Shown here piece after piece: positions 17,128 to 25,605 of a DNA stretch of 64,000 bases (positions are counted from its first letter, which is position 1; each line of letters opens with the position of its first letter). The stretch comes from JALGWN01 sp964598025 (GTDB lineage: Bacteria > Arandabacterota > Arandabacteria > Arandabacterales > Arandabacteraceae), in contig CAZRAU010000006.1 in the NCBI GenBank assembly GCA_964598025.1, positions 1 through 64,000 on the forward strand, written 5' to 3'. The position numbers were made by a program, and so were the translations under genes. Under the pieces are notes generated by a model. That model was not told the origin of the DNA. It made no database searches and worked only from the letters and a program-made list of their open reading frames with translations.

Positions 17128-18426
17128 GTGGCCGTGGGAAGGAGCTTAGGTTTGGCGGAACGTGAAAGGGTGTTGTTGGTGGGCCTGGTTCGGGGGCGGG
17201 GGGGGCGGAAGGAGGCCGAGGAGTCGATAGAGGAGTTGGCCTCGCTTGCCGAGACGGCGGGCGCTGAGGTGATTGATGCCGTGCTGCAGGAGAGGCGCCA
17301 TCCGGACACAGCGACGTTTGTGGGGAAGGGCAAGGCTGAGGAGATTGCTGCAATATCCGAAGACCGGAACATAGCCCTCGTTGTTCTGGACGATGACCTT
17401 AGCCCTGCCCAGGCCAGGAATCTCGAGGAACTTGTCGGCCGGCGAGTCATCGACAGAAGCCAGCTCATCCTCGACATATTCGCGCTGGGGGCAAGGACCA
17501 GCGTTGCGAAGGCCCAGGTGGAGCTTGCCCAGATCGAATACACCCTGCCCAGGCTTCGGCGTATGTGGGAGCATCTGTCGCGGACAGGGGGCGGCATCGG
17601 GACCAGAGGCCCGGGTGAGACCCAGCTCGAGGTCGACAGAAGGCGCATCCGGCGCCGCATGTTCACCCTGAAGAAGATGCTTGAAAAAGTCGAGAGAGAC
17701 CGTCAGGTTCGCACGGCCCGCAGGAAGGACTTCGCGAAGGTAAGCCTCGTCGGCTATACCAATACGGGCAAGTCCACTCTCTTTAACAATCTCACGCAGG
17801 CGGGGGTCTCCACGGGCGACCGGCTTTTCGAAACCCTGGATGCCACCACCCGGATGTTGCGGCTTCCGATGAATGAGGTTGTGCTTCTGAGCGATACCGT
17901 GGGGTTTATAAAGAAGATCCCGCATGATCTTGTGGCTTCCTTCCATGCGACGCTGGAATGCGTGGTGGAAGCCGACATCGTGGTTCAAGTGGCCGACCTG
18001 AGCTACCGGGACTATGATAGCCAGATCGCGACGGTAAGGTCTGTACTCGAGGAAATCGGGGCGGCAGGCAAGCAAGAGTTGCTGGTCTTCAATAAGGTGG
18101 ATCTCGTTGAGGGCGACGATGCCATCGCGCTGGCGCTTCGCAAGTATGAGGACGCGATTCCGGCCAGCGCTCTGTACGGATGGGGAGCCGATGCCGTCAA
18201 GGAGCGCTTGCTCACCCTCGTGCTCGACAAGAAGGAACAGGTCCGGGTCAGCCTTCCGCCTCAGAAAGGCAAGCTGCTCTCTTACATACACCAATATGCC
18301 ACTGTTCTCGACCGCGAGATGGTCGACGGCAAGGTCTCGCTTCTGATAAGGATCGAGCGCCGGTATATGAAACCGCTGGCGGAATACGTGGAGCCGGGCG
18401 GATCTCAAACGGAAGCGCCGCATTGA
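17128..18426 (+). CDS. hflX: Ribosome-associated GTPase HflX
   Basis: The 432-residue protein has the N-terminal HflX nucleotide-binding domain (TFVGKGKAEEI), a linker with TGGGIGTRGPGETQLEVDRR (typical for HflX), and a G domain with P-loop GYTNTGKST (about residues 208-216), DTVGFI and NKVDL. HflX splits stalled or stress-hibernating 70S ribosomes. GTG 17128 is chosen because GAAGGAAGG lies just upstream; a GTG at 17077 would add 17 residues. The stop codon overlaps the next gene's TTG start. Confidence 0.93.
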   Translation: MAVGRSLGLAERERVLLVGLVRGRGGRKEAEESIEELASLAETAGAEVIDAVLQERRHPDTATFVGKGKAEEIAAISEDRNIALVVLDDDLSPAQARNLEELVGRRVIDRSQLILDIFALGARTSVAKAQVELAQIEYTLPRLRRMWEHLSRTGGGIGTRGPGETQLEVDRRRIRRRMFTLKKMLEKVERDRQVRTARRKDFAKVSLVGYTNTGKSTLFNNLTQAGVSTGDRLFETLDATTRMLRLPMNEVVLLSDTVGFIKKIPHDLVASFHATLECVVEADIVVQVADLSYRDYDSQIATVRSVLEEIGAAGKQELLVFNKVDLVEGDDAIALALRKYEDAIPASALYGWGADAVKERLLTLVLDKKEQVRVSLPPQKGKLLSYIHQYATVLDREMVDGKVSLLIRIERRYMKPLAEYVEPGGSQTEAPH

Positions 18427-19319
18427 GTCCGCTCTCCTCAGCAGCACTTGTCACCGGGGCCAGCGGTTCGCTGGGGTGGGTGCTCAGCCGTATGCTGGCC
18501 GACCGCTCTCCGGTCATCGCCGCATACCACACCCATGCCGCCTATCCCGATGGGACCAGGGGTACTGAGTTGAACCTGGGCGAGGCCGGAGCCCTTGGAC
18601 GTCTGCTCGAGACGCACCGGCCCCGGATCGTATTCCACCTGGCTGCAGTTACGAATCCGGATCAATGTGAACGGGATCCGGAAACCGCGCGGAGAGTGAA
18701 TCTTGAGGCGACCAGAGAATTGGCCCTGTGGGCGGCCGCCTCAGGGGCGAAGCTGGTGTTTGCATCCACCGACCTGGTCTTTGACGGTAAGAAGGGCAAC
18801 TACGGCGAAGAGGATCCAGCGGTCCCGTTGAGCGTTTATGGCAGGACGAAGCTCGAGGCAGAGCGGGCCGTGCTCGAAGTATGTCCAGGTGCTGCGGTGA
18901 TTAGAGGTTCGCTCTTCTACGGGCTGGGTGGTCCGGCCGGCCGGACCTTCCTCTCAAGTATTCTGGATGCGCTCTCAAGGGGTGCGGCCATCCGGCTCTT
19001 CACCGATCAAAGGCGGAACCCGGTTCTGCTGGAGGATCTTGCAGGGGCGATGATCAGAGTTGCGGATCTTGATCTTGTGGGCCTCTACCATGTGGCGGGG
19101 AGGGACGTGGTGACACGCTATGAGTTCGGTAAGATGGTGTGTACGGCTTTCGGTTTTAGCAAGAATCTGCTTATCCCGATAAGCATGGCTGATTTTGAGT
19201 ATGATGCTCCCCGCCCGCTGGATTCCTCCCTGAATATCGCCAAGTTCGCGAGCGCTACCGGTCTTGAGCCTACGCCGGTGGTGTTGGCTCTGGCAAGCCT
19301 CGCATCCAGGCGTCTTTGA
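18423..19319 (+). CDS. NAD-dependent epimerase / dTDP-4-dehydrorhamnose reductase-like protein
   Basis: The 298-residue extended short-chain dehydrogenase has the dinucleotide motif TGASGSLG at the N-terminus, the STDLVFDGKKGNY strand and the catalytic YGRTK (Tyr-x-x-x-Lys), with the RmlD-like signature. It probably reduces a sugar nucleotide or similar substrate with NAD(P)H. The TTG start at 18423 overlaps the hflX stop (TTGA), so translation is coupled. No other sugar-nucleotide genes are adjacent, so the product is unknown. Confidence 0.85.
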   Translation: MSPLSSAALVTGASGSLGWVLSRMLADRSPVIAAYHTHAAYPDGTRGTELNLGEAGALGRLLETHRPRIVFHLAAVTNPDQCERDPETARRVNLEATRELALWAAASGAKLVFASTDLVFDGKKGNYGEEDPAVPLSVYGRTKLEAERAVLEVCPGAAVIRGSLFYGLGGPAGRTFLSSILDALSRGAAIRLFTDQRRNPVLLEDLAGAMIRVADLDLVGLYHVAGRDVVTRYEFGKMVCTAFGFSKNLLIPISMADFEYDAPRPLDSSLNIAKFASATGLEPTPVVLALASLASRRL

Positions 19320-19331
19320 CCGGCCCGACCC

Positions 19332-19691
19332 TTATTCTATAGTTATCTGAATCAGGCCGTCATCGGACTCGATGTCCACAATCTTCCCGATATTTTCGGA
19401 GGTCACCTGCGACAGGACCTCATCTATATCCACGCCTTCCTCAATGAGTTCCCTTTTCTTCTTGGGCGGTATGAACTTGGCCGCTATTTTCGCCAGGCCC
19501 AGAGGGATACGAAGGTTCACCTTCTTCTTGTTGGTGCCGGGCTCGGTCACTTGGATCCGGAGCATCTTGCGCCCCCTGGATTTCTCGCTTCCCGGCGTCT
19601 CGTTGAGGGTATCGAGGAGCCTCGCCGCCTCCTCGGCGGTCACCTTGCCTTCCTCGAGCATCTTCAGAATCTGCATTCTCTCATCCCACAT
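19332..19691 (-). CDS. SHOCT-like/YvlB-LiaX-N-type small protein
   Basis: The 119-residue cytoplasmic protein begins with a short helical hairpin (RMQILKMLEEGKVTAEEAARL followed by LDTL) of the SHOCT-like type seen at the N-terminus of YvlB/LiaX proteins. The remainder (KVNLRIPLGLAKIAAKFIPP, then ENIGKIVDIESDDG) resembles the segment that follows this domain in such proteins. It lies 3 bases after the DUF2089 gene in the same operon. Related Firmicutes proteins act in envelope-stress responses; the role here is inferred only by likeness. Confidence 0.75.
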   Translation of the reverse strand: MWDERMQILKMLEEGKVTAEEAARLLDTLNETPGSEKSRGRKMLRIQVTEPGTNKKKVNLRIPLGLAKIAAKFIPPKKKRELIEEGVDIDEVLSQVTSENIGKIVDIESDDGLIQITIE

Positions 19692-19694
19692 CTC

Positions 19695-20078
19695 TCAGGC
19701 CTCCTTCGGTTCTACTCCCAGCTCAGCCACTGCCTCATCCACGCTGATCTCGCCCTTTCTCAGCCGCTCGAACACCTCCAGCCTGTGGACGGCCGGCGAT
19801 TCGCCGCCTGCATCCAGGCCCAGGCTGATAAGCAGCTCGTCCAGACGCTTTCTCACCGTGGGGTAGGAAATACCGAGGTCCTTCTCGACTTCCTTGATAT
19901 TGCCCCGTGCCTTGAGAAAAGCCCACAGAAAAGCAAGGGCGTCCGAAGGCAGATTGCAGAAGGGGCAGGTCTTAAGATCACTCACGATCCTGGTGCTGCA
20001 CGATGGACAAGTGAGCTCGGTGACCCTAAGCCGGGTCTCGCAGATAGGACACTTGCCAATTGCGGTCTTGCGTTTCAT
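19695..20078 (-). CDS. DUF2089 zinc-ribbon/HTH protein, probable regulator
   Basis: The 127-residue protein has two zinc-binding pairs at the N-terminus (CPICETRL, then CPSC) and a third (CPFC), followed by a helix-turn-helix-like segment (GNIKEVEKDLGISYPTVRKR) and a terminal hairpin GEISVDEAVAELG like the SHOCT motif of the next gene. ATG 20078 has a strong SD (AAGGAGG). The combination suggests a DNA-binding regulator. Its promoter carries a 10-bp inverted repeat, which fits autoregulation. Confidence 0.85.
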   Translation of the reverse strand: MKRKTAIGKCPICETRLRVTELTCPSCSTRIVSDLKTCPFCNLPSDALAFLWAFLKARGNIKEVEKDLGISYPTVRKRLDELLISLGLDAGGESPAVHRLEVFERLRKGEISVDEAVAELGVEPKEA

Positions 20079-20097
20079 ATCCTGCCTCCTTGTTGAC

Positions 20098-20126
20098 AAT
20101 GTATTGATCATGATTGAGTATGTCAA
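20098..20126 (-). promoter_or_regulatory. Sigma-70-type promoter of the DUF2089 operon
   Basis: On the minus strand: TTGACA, 17-base spacer, TACATT, ending about 20 bases from the ATG. This is a near-consensus promoter giving a short leader. Confidence 0.8.
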
Positions 20127-20151
20127 CCGTATAATTAATAAACTCAATCAT
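20110..20151. promoter_or_regulatory. Candidate operator: 10-bp inverted repeat
   Basis: ATGATTGAGT (20110-20119) and ACTCAATCAT (20142-20151) are exact reverse complements 22 bases apart. One arm lies inside the promoter spacer and the other just upstream of the -35 box. A repressor, perhaps DUF2089 itself, could bind here and also affect the divergent aminotransferase gene. Confidence 0.55.
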
Positions 20152-20244
20152 CATCTTGATAAAAGTGAAGAGTATGATAAGCTTGACAAGGTGTGTACAA
20201 AGCCGCTATGTTGCATGGGGCTCAGCAGGAGGAACAGGAACACT

Positions 20245-21381
20245 ATGGGTGACAAGTTCTCGCGGGCAAGACGGCTCTTCGAAGTGCAGAGGAAACATGT
20301 CTATCTGAACCATGCGGCGATCTCCCCATTCTCGGCGCCCGTGGCAGGCGCCATCAAGAAACAGGCGGACGAACAGGCGGCTCATGGTGTCTGCGCCGAG
20401 GTCCTGTGGGATGAAAGGGCGGAGGGGGCTCGCCTCGAAGCAGCCAGGCTGCTTAATGCAAAGCCTGCGGAAATAGCGTTCGTAGGTAATACCAGTCACG
20501 GGCTCAATCTCTTTGCGCGGGGGATGAGGTGGAAGAAAGGTGACAACGTGGTGCTCCCCAAGGTGGAGTTCCCCGCCAACGTATATCCGTGGTTATCGCT
20601 TAAGGAGAAGGGGGTGCGGCTCAAGTTCGTGCCCGAGCGGAACGGCCGGATCCGCATCGAGGATATTGAGGAGGCCATGGACAGGCGGACGCGGGTAGTG
20701 GCCATAAGTTTCGTCGAGTTCTCGAGTGGTTACCGCAATGACCTGAGAACGATCGGGAAGCTCTGCCGTGAGCGGGGATGTCGCCTTGTGGTGGATGGGA
20801 TTCAAGGGGTAGGCGCTCTCAGGTTGGACGTCAAGCACTGTCTCATAGACGGACTCTCATGCGGCGGGCACAAGTGGCTCCTGGCTCCGCAGGGTACAGG
20901 GATATTCTATTGCTCGTCGCGCGTCCTAGGGGAGTTGTCGCATCCGATGCCGGGTTGGATGTCGGTCGTGGATTGGGGGGACTACTACCGGTTCGATTAT
21001 AAGCTCTTCCCCGACAGCCGCAGGTACGAATCGGCCCAGAAGAACTATCTCGGCATTACCGGCCTCCTCGAATCGCTGAAGATAATCAACCGGCTGGGCA
21101 TCTCCGATATCGAGAAGCGGATCATCGCTCTGACCGATCATCTGTGTGACCTGCTGGAGAAGCGGGGATTCCAGGTCTTCAGCCCCCGCGGGAGAGGTGA
21201 GAAATCCGGCATCGTGTCCTTTTTCCCCGGCGGCTGGGAGGCGGAGGTGGTTGCGGAGAGACTGTGGCGGAAGGGTTTCATCACGGTGGCCAGACAGGGC
21301 CGGATGAGGGTCTCACCCCACTTCTATAACACCTTTGGTGAAGTCGAGCGCTTCGTGAAGGCGCTGCCCCGGCCAACATAG
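20245..21381 (+). CDS. Class V PLP-dependent aminotransferase
   Basis: The 378-residue protein is of the cysteine-desulfurase / isopenicillin-N-epimerase fold family. YLNHAAISPFS near the start, the Asp-containing VVDGIQGVGAL strand and the Lys Schiff base in SCGGHKWLLAPQGTG are diagnostic. The catalytic Cys loop of true desulfurases is not evident, so a transaminase, lyase or epimerase role is possible. The start at ATG 20245 follows CAGGAGGAACAGGAA. It is transcribed divergently from the DUF2089 pair and shares their intergenic operator region. Confidence 0.87.
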   Translation: MGDKFSRARRLFEVQRKHVYLNHAAISPFSAPVAGAIKKQADEQAAHGVCAEVLWDERAEGARLEAARLLNAKPAEIAFVGNTSHGLNLFARGMRWKKGDNVVLPKVEFPANVYPWLSLKEKGVRLKFVPERNGRIRIEDIEEAMDRRTRVVAISFVEFSSGYRNDLRTIGKLCRERGCRLVVDGIQGVGALRLDVKHCLIDGLSCGGHKWLLAPQGTGIFYCSSRVLGELSHPMPGWMSVVDWGDYYRFDYKLFPDSRRYESAQKNYLGITGLLESLKIINRLGISDIEKRIIALTDHLCDLLEKRGFQVFSPRGRGEKSGIVSFFPGGWEAEVVAERLWRKGFITVARQGRMRVSPHFYNTFGEVERFVKALPRPT

Positions 21382-21390
21382 GCCGTGGAG

Positions 21391-21420
21391 GCCCCGTCGG
21401 GCGCGGAACCCCGATGCTGC
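21391..21420 (-). repeat. Dispersed GTAG-type palindromic repeat, minus-orientation variant
   Basis: On the minus strand it reads GCAGCATCGGGGTTCCGCGC followed by CCGACGGGGC, which aligns with the 46160 and 59567 copies. It lies between two convergent genes. Confidence 0.5.
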
Positions 21421-21456
21421 GAAGGTGAGCTTGTGATATCGGTTGCCGGCGGTTTC

Positions 21457-23310
21457 CTACTGGGTGTAGCCTACGGAGCGGAGCTCGCGTTCGGTTTCCT
21501 CGTCAAGATTTATAGCGGATGCTTCCTGGTATTGTGATCGCTGCAGCCACAGCAAATAGTAAGGGCCGTCGGGGCGGCCGGCCGGGTTGCCGAGCTCGGT
21601 GGTTTCGCTCTCCGGGGGTGGGGCTTTCTCCGTAAAGGGCATTATCATCGGCTGTGCCAGGGTCTCGCCGATAAAGACGCGCCGGACCGCCGGGTGACCG
21701 TCGATCTTGAGATCGAATTCGATGGGAGCCTCAGTCTGCATCAGTTTGAATGCAAGGATGAGGGGTTCCTTTGCCTCCAAGTCTCGAATTTCGATCACCG
21801 AAGGTTCGATCGCGGCCGTGCCGACAGCGCCCGTTCTGAAGATGCTGCCTCTGCTGTCGATCATCTTGTGAAACCGGAAATGCCCGGCGCCACGTGCAGC
21901 TTCAGAGGTAACACGGAGGTCAAAAATGTGGGGCTCGTCTCCCCCCGCTATTTCCAAGAACCAGGTGTCGGAGATATTAAGCAGAGTTCTGTAGAGCGTC
22001 TGCTCCAGCAGGTCGAGGGATTCGATGGGTTCGCGGGAAAGGTCGGTGATCTCACCGGGATCCTCGGCCAAGTTGAAGCAAGCGATCTCGTCCTTATTGA
22101 TGTTATAGATCAGCTTCCAGGGAAACGCGGACAGGCTTGTTCGCTCGTCACCGTAGAGAGTCGCCTCGGACAAAGCGATCTCAGGAGGAAGAAGGGATGC
22201 CCCGGCCTGAGCCGGCCTCCCGCTGCCGGCAATCAAGGGTAATACACTTACGCCTTCAGGTTCGCCCCAGGGTGTAATGCCCAGCATCTCGAGAATTGTC
22301 GGCTGAACATCCAGTAACCTGATCTGCCGGGCTATTCTGCTTCCCTCAGGCAGCACATCGGGAAGAGAAAGCACCACGGGGACCTTTATGAGCTCGTCAT
22401 AGAGCGAATGGCCGTGCTCGAAACCGTGGTGTTCGAAGAACTCCTCGCCATGGTCGCTTAAGAAAACGATCAAGGTGTTGTCCGTGAGACCACGCTCATC
22501 GAGTCCCCTCAAAAGATTCCCCACCGCCTCATCCATAAAGGCGATCTCGCCGTCATAGAGCGACCTGATGCGGTTCCAGTCGGCGTCCGAAAGGGATTCC
22601 ATCTGCGCGAATTCCTCATCCCTGAACTTGGGGAGCTCCTTGGGGTTATAAGGGCTCTTGATCGTGCCGGTGTATTCCGGGTCGAAGATGGAGTCAAACG
22701 GCGCCGGGGGGTCATATGGTATATGGGGATCAAAATAGTGTGCAAACATGAAGAAGGGCCGGTCGCTGTTCTCCTCTATCCACGCCAGGGCATCCCTGGT
22801 TGTGCCATCGGCGGCCCTGCCCTCGGGTGGTGTCATGTAGTAGAAATCGAACCCTCGGGCCACCCCGTGATGTCCTTTGAGATAGGGCGCGTTGACAACG
22901 GCTCCGGTTGCATAGCCGTTTGCCTGAAGGAGTGCCGCAAGCGTGGGTATGTTCTCCCTCAAGGCTTTCCGGGAGCCGTTGGCCCCGTGTTGGGTGGGGT
23001 AAAGCGACGTGAAGACTGTGGCAAAAGACGGGAGTGTCCACGGAGACGGGGCCACCACATTCTCGAACAAGACCCCTCCCGCAGCAAGTTCATCGATATT
23101 GGGACTGGTATTGCGCTCATAGCCGTAACAGCCCAGGTGGTCGCGTCTCAGCGTGTCCACGCCTATCAGCACAAGGTTCGGCCGGGGCTTTCCCTCACCG
23201 CATGCGAGACAAAGGCAAAGGCCCGGAAGCAGACACAGACGCAGGCCGAGCCTCAGCCCCGGTTTCAATCTCACTTGCAGGCCACCTTGTCCAGAGCGGA
23301 ATGTCATCAT
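21457..23310 (-). CDS. Sulfatase-fold lipoprotein with Thr at the nucleophile position
   Basis: The 617-residue protein has a Leu/Arg/Cys-rich signal ending in CLACGEG (lipobox cysteine about C37). Sulfatase-fold metal ligands follow: GVDTLRRDHLGCYGY and SDHGEEFFEHHGFEHGHS. The nucleophile region is SPWTLPSFATVFTSLYPTQHG, so the CxPSR formylglycine position of true sulfatases is T-L-P-S. This favours phosphodiester transfer or hydrolysis, or a non-formylglycine hydrolase. About 180 C-terminal residues form an extra domain I cannot identify. It is surface or periplasmic, with an unknown substrate. Confidence 0.85.
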   Translation of the reverse strand: MMTFRSGQGGLQVRLKPGLRLGLRLCLLPGLCLCLACGEGKPRPNLVLIGVDTLRRDHLGCYGYERNTSPNIDELAAGGVLFENVVAPSPWTLPSFATVFTSLYPTQHGANGSRKALRENIPTLAALLQANGYATGAVVNAPYLKGHHGVARGFDFYYMTPPEGRAADGTTRDALAWIEENSDRPFFMFAHYFDPHIPYDPPAPFDSIFDPEYTGTIKSPYNPKELPKFRDEEFAQMESLSDADWNRIRSLYDGEIAFMDEAVGNLLRGLDERGLTDNTLIVFLSDHGEEFFEHHGFEHGHSLYDELIKVPVVLSLPDVLPEGSRIARQIRLLDVQPTILEMLGITPWGEPEGVSVLPLIAGSGRPAQAGASLLPPEIALSEATLYGDERTSLSAFPWKLIYNINKDEIACFNLAEDPGEITDLSREPIESLDLLEQTLYRTLLNISDTWFLEIAGGDEPHIFDLRVTSEAARGAGHFRFHKMIDSRGSIFRTGAVGTAAIEPSVIEIRDLEAKEPLILAFKLMQTEAPIEFDLKIDGHPAVRRVFIGETLAQPMIMPFTEKAPPPESETTELGNPAGRPDGPYYLLWLQRSQYQEASAINLDEETERELRSVGYTQ

Positions 23311-23365
23311 CTCACCAACCCTAGAATATATTGTATGCCGCCCGTCTTCACACCCCTTTTTTGGC

Positions 23366-23394
23366 TTGACTTCCGCACAGGCCTGGGGTAGGCT
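23366..23394 (+). promoter_or_regulatory. Sigma-70-type promoter of the lamin-tail protein gene, with leader mini-ORF
   Basis: TTGACT, 17-base spacer, TAGGCT. Downstream in the leader is AAAGGAGGTG (23413-23422) directly before a five-codon frame ATG ATG CGG AAG TGA (23423-23437). The SD used by the gene is at about 23486-23491. Confidence 0.7.
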
Positions 23395-23499
23395 CCTTAA
23401 CGGACCTCGGGGAAAGGAGGTGATGATGCGGAAGTGAGAGGTTCAACAACTGAATAAAGAGGGCTTGAGTAGCAAAGCAAGTGATGGGAGGTTGTGGAT

Positions 23500-24906
23500 A
23501 TGCGGTACGCTTTGCATTTTTGTATGTTGGCCCTCCTTGTAGCCTCCGCAGTATTCCCCTCGGCATCGGATGCCGGCCTTGCGATCAACGAATTCCTTCC
23601 CGCCCCGGGAAGTGATTGGGATGGTGATGCCGATGCCGACTCCAAGAAAGATGAATGGGCCGAAGTTGTGAACTCGGGCTCATCATCGCTGGACCTTAGC
23701 GGGTATCTCTTGCTCAACGGAACCGACAGGCGGCCGGTATATGGTTTCTCGGGGAGCCTGGGGCCCGGAGAGTTTGCGGCCGTCTATGGAAGTGAGGCCT
23801 CGGCCTGGGAGAGTGAGACCGGCCACTCTTCGATCGGGTTGAGCCTGAATAACAGTGGTGATATGCTCTGGCTTGTTTCCGTCTCAACAGGCGACACGGT
23901 GGTCGTTGATTCGGTCTCATATGCTTCAGGGGCCGTAGGCTACGATGTCTCGGTGGGACGCTTGCAGGACGGTACCGGTCCCTGGGCCCTCTATGACCAC
24001 TTCTTGCCCAAGGGCGGAACCGACGGTGACCCCACTCCTGGGGCGTCCAACTCCTCGGATCCACCGCCCCATATCTTCCGGGTTGCGCGGGATCCGTTGT
24101 ACCCGACCTCGGCCGACAGCACCACAATGACGGTCGAGGCAGGCAGTGCATCGGGCATCCTCCAGGTCCTTCTGGCGTATGACATAAACCTGGAAGACGG
24201 GGAAGAACCGGTGATGGACCTGGTCTCAGGGGCGTCGGATCTGGGCACTTGGGCATACACCATCCTGCCGTGCGCGGCGGGTGACACTGTCCACTATCGG
24301 TTCTCAGTTCTTGGGCTTGCTTCATCGACCATCACGCCCTGGATGGGCTATCGGGTAAGGAGCGGGAGCCTCCAAGTGAGGCTCAACGAGATTCTGGCAG
24401 ACCCGCCCGCGGACCTTGAAGGTGATGCCAACAGGGACGGTGCGCGCGATGCGGCCGACGACGAATTCATAGAGATCGTCAACTGCGGCGCGACGGAGGT
24501 GGACCTGTGCGGCTGGAGTCTGACCGATGCGACCTCGGTGAGACACGTCTTCTCCGATTCGGCTTCGGTTCTGGCTTCCGGCGAGTTTGTGACCGTTTTC
24601 GGCGGTGGTGCACCGACGGGCTTTGTAGGAAAGGTGTTCACCGCTTCAAGCGGAGGCCTCGGTCTGGCCAACAGTGGGGATGTCGTCTATCTCCTGGATG
24701 ATACCGGAGCGCTCGTCGATGTCCACTCCTATGGGGGCGAGGGGGGCGATGATGAGGCGATGCTAAGGTACCCGGACTGTGGGGATACCTGGATGTTGTG
24801 TTCCGAGGCGGGCCTGGATGCCGCCTTCACGCCGCAGGAGCCCAACGCCCCCCAAAGTGCGGTGTCCGGGACCACCTGGGGCAACATAAAGTCCTTGTTC
24901 AGGTAA
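23500..24906 (+). CDS. Secreted protein with two lamin-tail domains and C-terminal TWGNIKSLF motif
   Basis: The 468-residue protein has a signal peptide (MRYALHFCMLALLVASAVFP). Two lamin-tail (LTD) domains are visible: LAINEFLPAPGSDWDGDAD (about residues 27-150) and VRLNEILADPPADLEGDANR (about 290-420). Each has an acidic D-x-D-rich calcium-like loop followed by DEW/DEF-I-E-I/V-VN and LxGWxL strands. LTDs occur in extracellular nucleases and surface adhesins. The protein ends SGTTWGNIKSLFR, shared with the secreted protein at 10726. ATG 23500 has GGGAGG upstream; a GTG at 23494 is also possible. Confidence 0.88.
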   Translation: MRYALHFCMLALLVASAVFPSASDAGLAINEFLPAPGSDWDGDADADSKKDEWAEVVNSGSSSLDLSGYLLLNGTDRRPVYGFSGSLGPGEFAAVYGSEASAWESETGHSSIGLSLNNSGDMLWLVSVSTGDTVVVDSVSYASGAVGYDVSVGRLQDGTGPWALYDHFLPKGGTDGDPTPGASNSSDPPPHIFRVARDPLYPTSADSTTMTVEAGSASGILQVLLAYDINLEDGEEPVMDLVSGASDLGTWAYTILPCAAGDTVHYRFSVLGLASSTITPWMGYRVRSGSLQVRLNEILADPPADLEGDANRDGARDAADDEFIEIVNCGATEVDLCGWSLTDATSVRHVFSDSASVLASGEFVTVFGGGAPTGFVGKVFTASSGGLGLANSGDVVYLLDDTGALVDVHSYGGEGGDDEAMLRYPDCGDTWMLCSEAGLDAAFTPQEPNAPQSAVSGTTWGNIKSLFR

Positions 24907-24943
24907 GCGCTGCGCCGGCTTCTGCCGGAATTCCCGGGCGAAA

Positions 24944-24966
24944 GGGGGACTGACGTCCCCCTTTTT
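24944..24966 (+). terminator. Intrinsic terminator
   Basis: GGGGGAC, loop TGAC, GTCCCCC and five T residues: a textbook rho-independent terminator 38 bases after the lamin-tail gene. Confidence 0.9.
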
Positions 24967-24968
24967 GC

Positions 24969-24996
24969 TTGAGACCTTCCTGTTCCGGTATATTAT
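24969..24996 (+). promoter_or_regulatory. Possible promoter of the nitroreductase gene
   Basis: TTGAGA, 16-base spacer, TATTAT, just after the terminator and about 60 bases before the gene start. The match is moderate. Confidence 0.4.
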
Positions 24997-25055
24997 GGAG
25001 GAGGCAAGAATGCGGGATGCCACTACCATAGTGATCTTGCGGGAGGTGGTGAGAA

Positions 25056-25550
25056 TTGGATGCAATAGAAGCACTGAAGTCAAGAAGAAGTGTCAGGGTC
25101 TATGAGGAGAAACCTGTCCCCAAGGAGATAATCGTGGAGATCATAGACACTGCGAGGCTTGCCCCGTCCGCCAACAACATCCAACCGTGGGAGTTCGTGG
25201 TCGTGACGGAACCGGAGACCAGGAGGAAGATAGCCGCTCTTACCGATTACGGGACGTTCATCGCCCAGTCGGGTGCTTGTGTCGCGGTGTTCGCCAAGGG
25301 GGTGAAACACTATCTCGAAGACGGTTCGGCCGCGACTGAGAACATTCTGGTGGCGGCACATGCCTTGGGTCTAGGCACGTGCTGGGTGGCCGGTTATAAG
25401 AAGGACTATGCCGGACCCGTAGCGAGGCTTCTAGGTATCCCGGACGGCCATTATCTGGTAGCCCTGATCTCGTTGGGATACCCGGCGGAGAAGCCTGAGG
25501 CCCACGGCAAGCGGGAGCTTGCCGATGTGCTCCACTGGGAGAGGTTCTAG
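25056..25550 (+). CDS. Nitroreductase-family FMN oxidoreductase
   Basis: The 164-residue protein has the family start ALKSRRSVRVYEEKPVP (phosphate-contacting Arg-Arg-Ser), the SANNIQPWEFVVV strand and GLGTCWVAGY. These enzymes reduce nitro compounds, quinones or related acceptors with NAD(P)H and FMN. The start is TTG 25056, with GGGAGGTGG six bases upstream; no ATG is in frame nearby. It is followed 55 bases later by the thiamine-binding-type gene, probably in the same transcript. Confidence 0.9.
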   Translation: MDAIEALKSRRSVRVYEEKPVPKEIIVEIIDTARLAPSANNIQPWEFVVVTEPETRRKIAALTDYGTFIAQSGACVAVFAKGVKHYLEDGSAATENILVAAHALGLGTCWVAGYKKDYAGPVARLLGIPDGHYLVALISLGYPAEKPEAHGKRELADVLHWERF

Positions 25551-25605
25551 AGGCCCGGACTGTTCACGAAGCGTGTGTGAAGATCCGGGCCACAGGGGGT
25601 GGACC

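Noticed and set aside
20130..20135. TATAAT on the plus strand as the aminotransferase promoter
   Set aside because: No acceptable -35 box lies 16-19 bases upstream. The hexamer falls between the arms of the inverted repeat and may be incidental.
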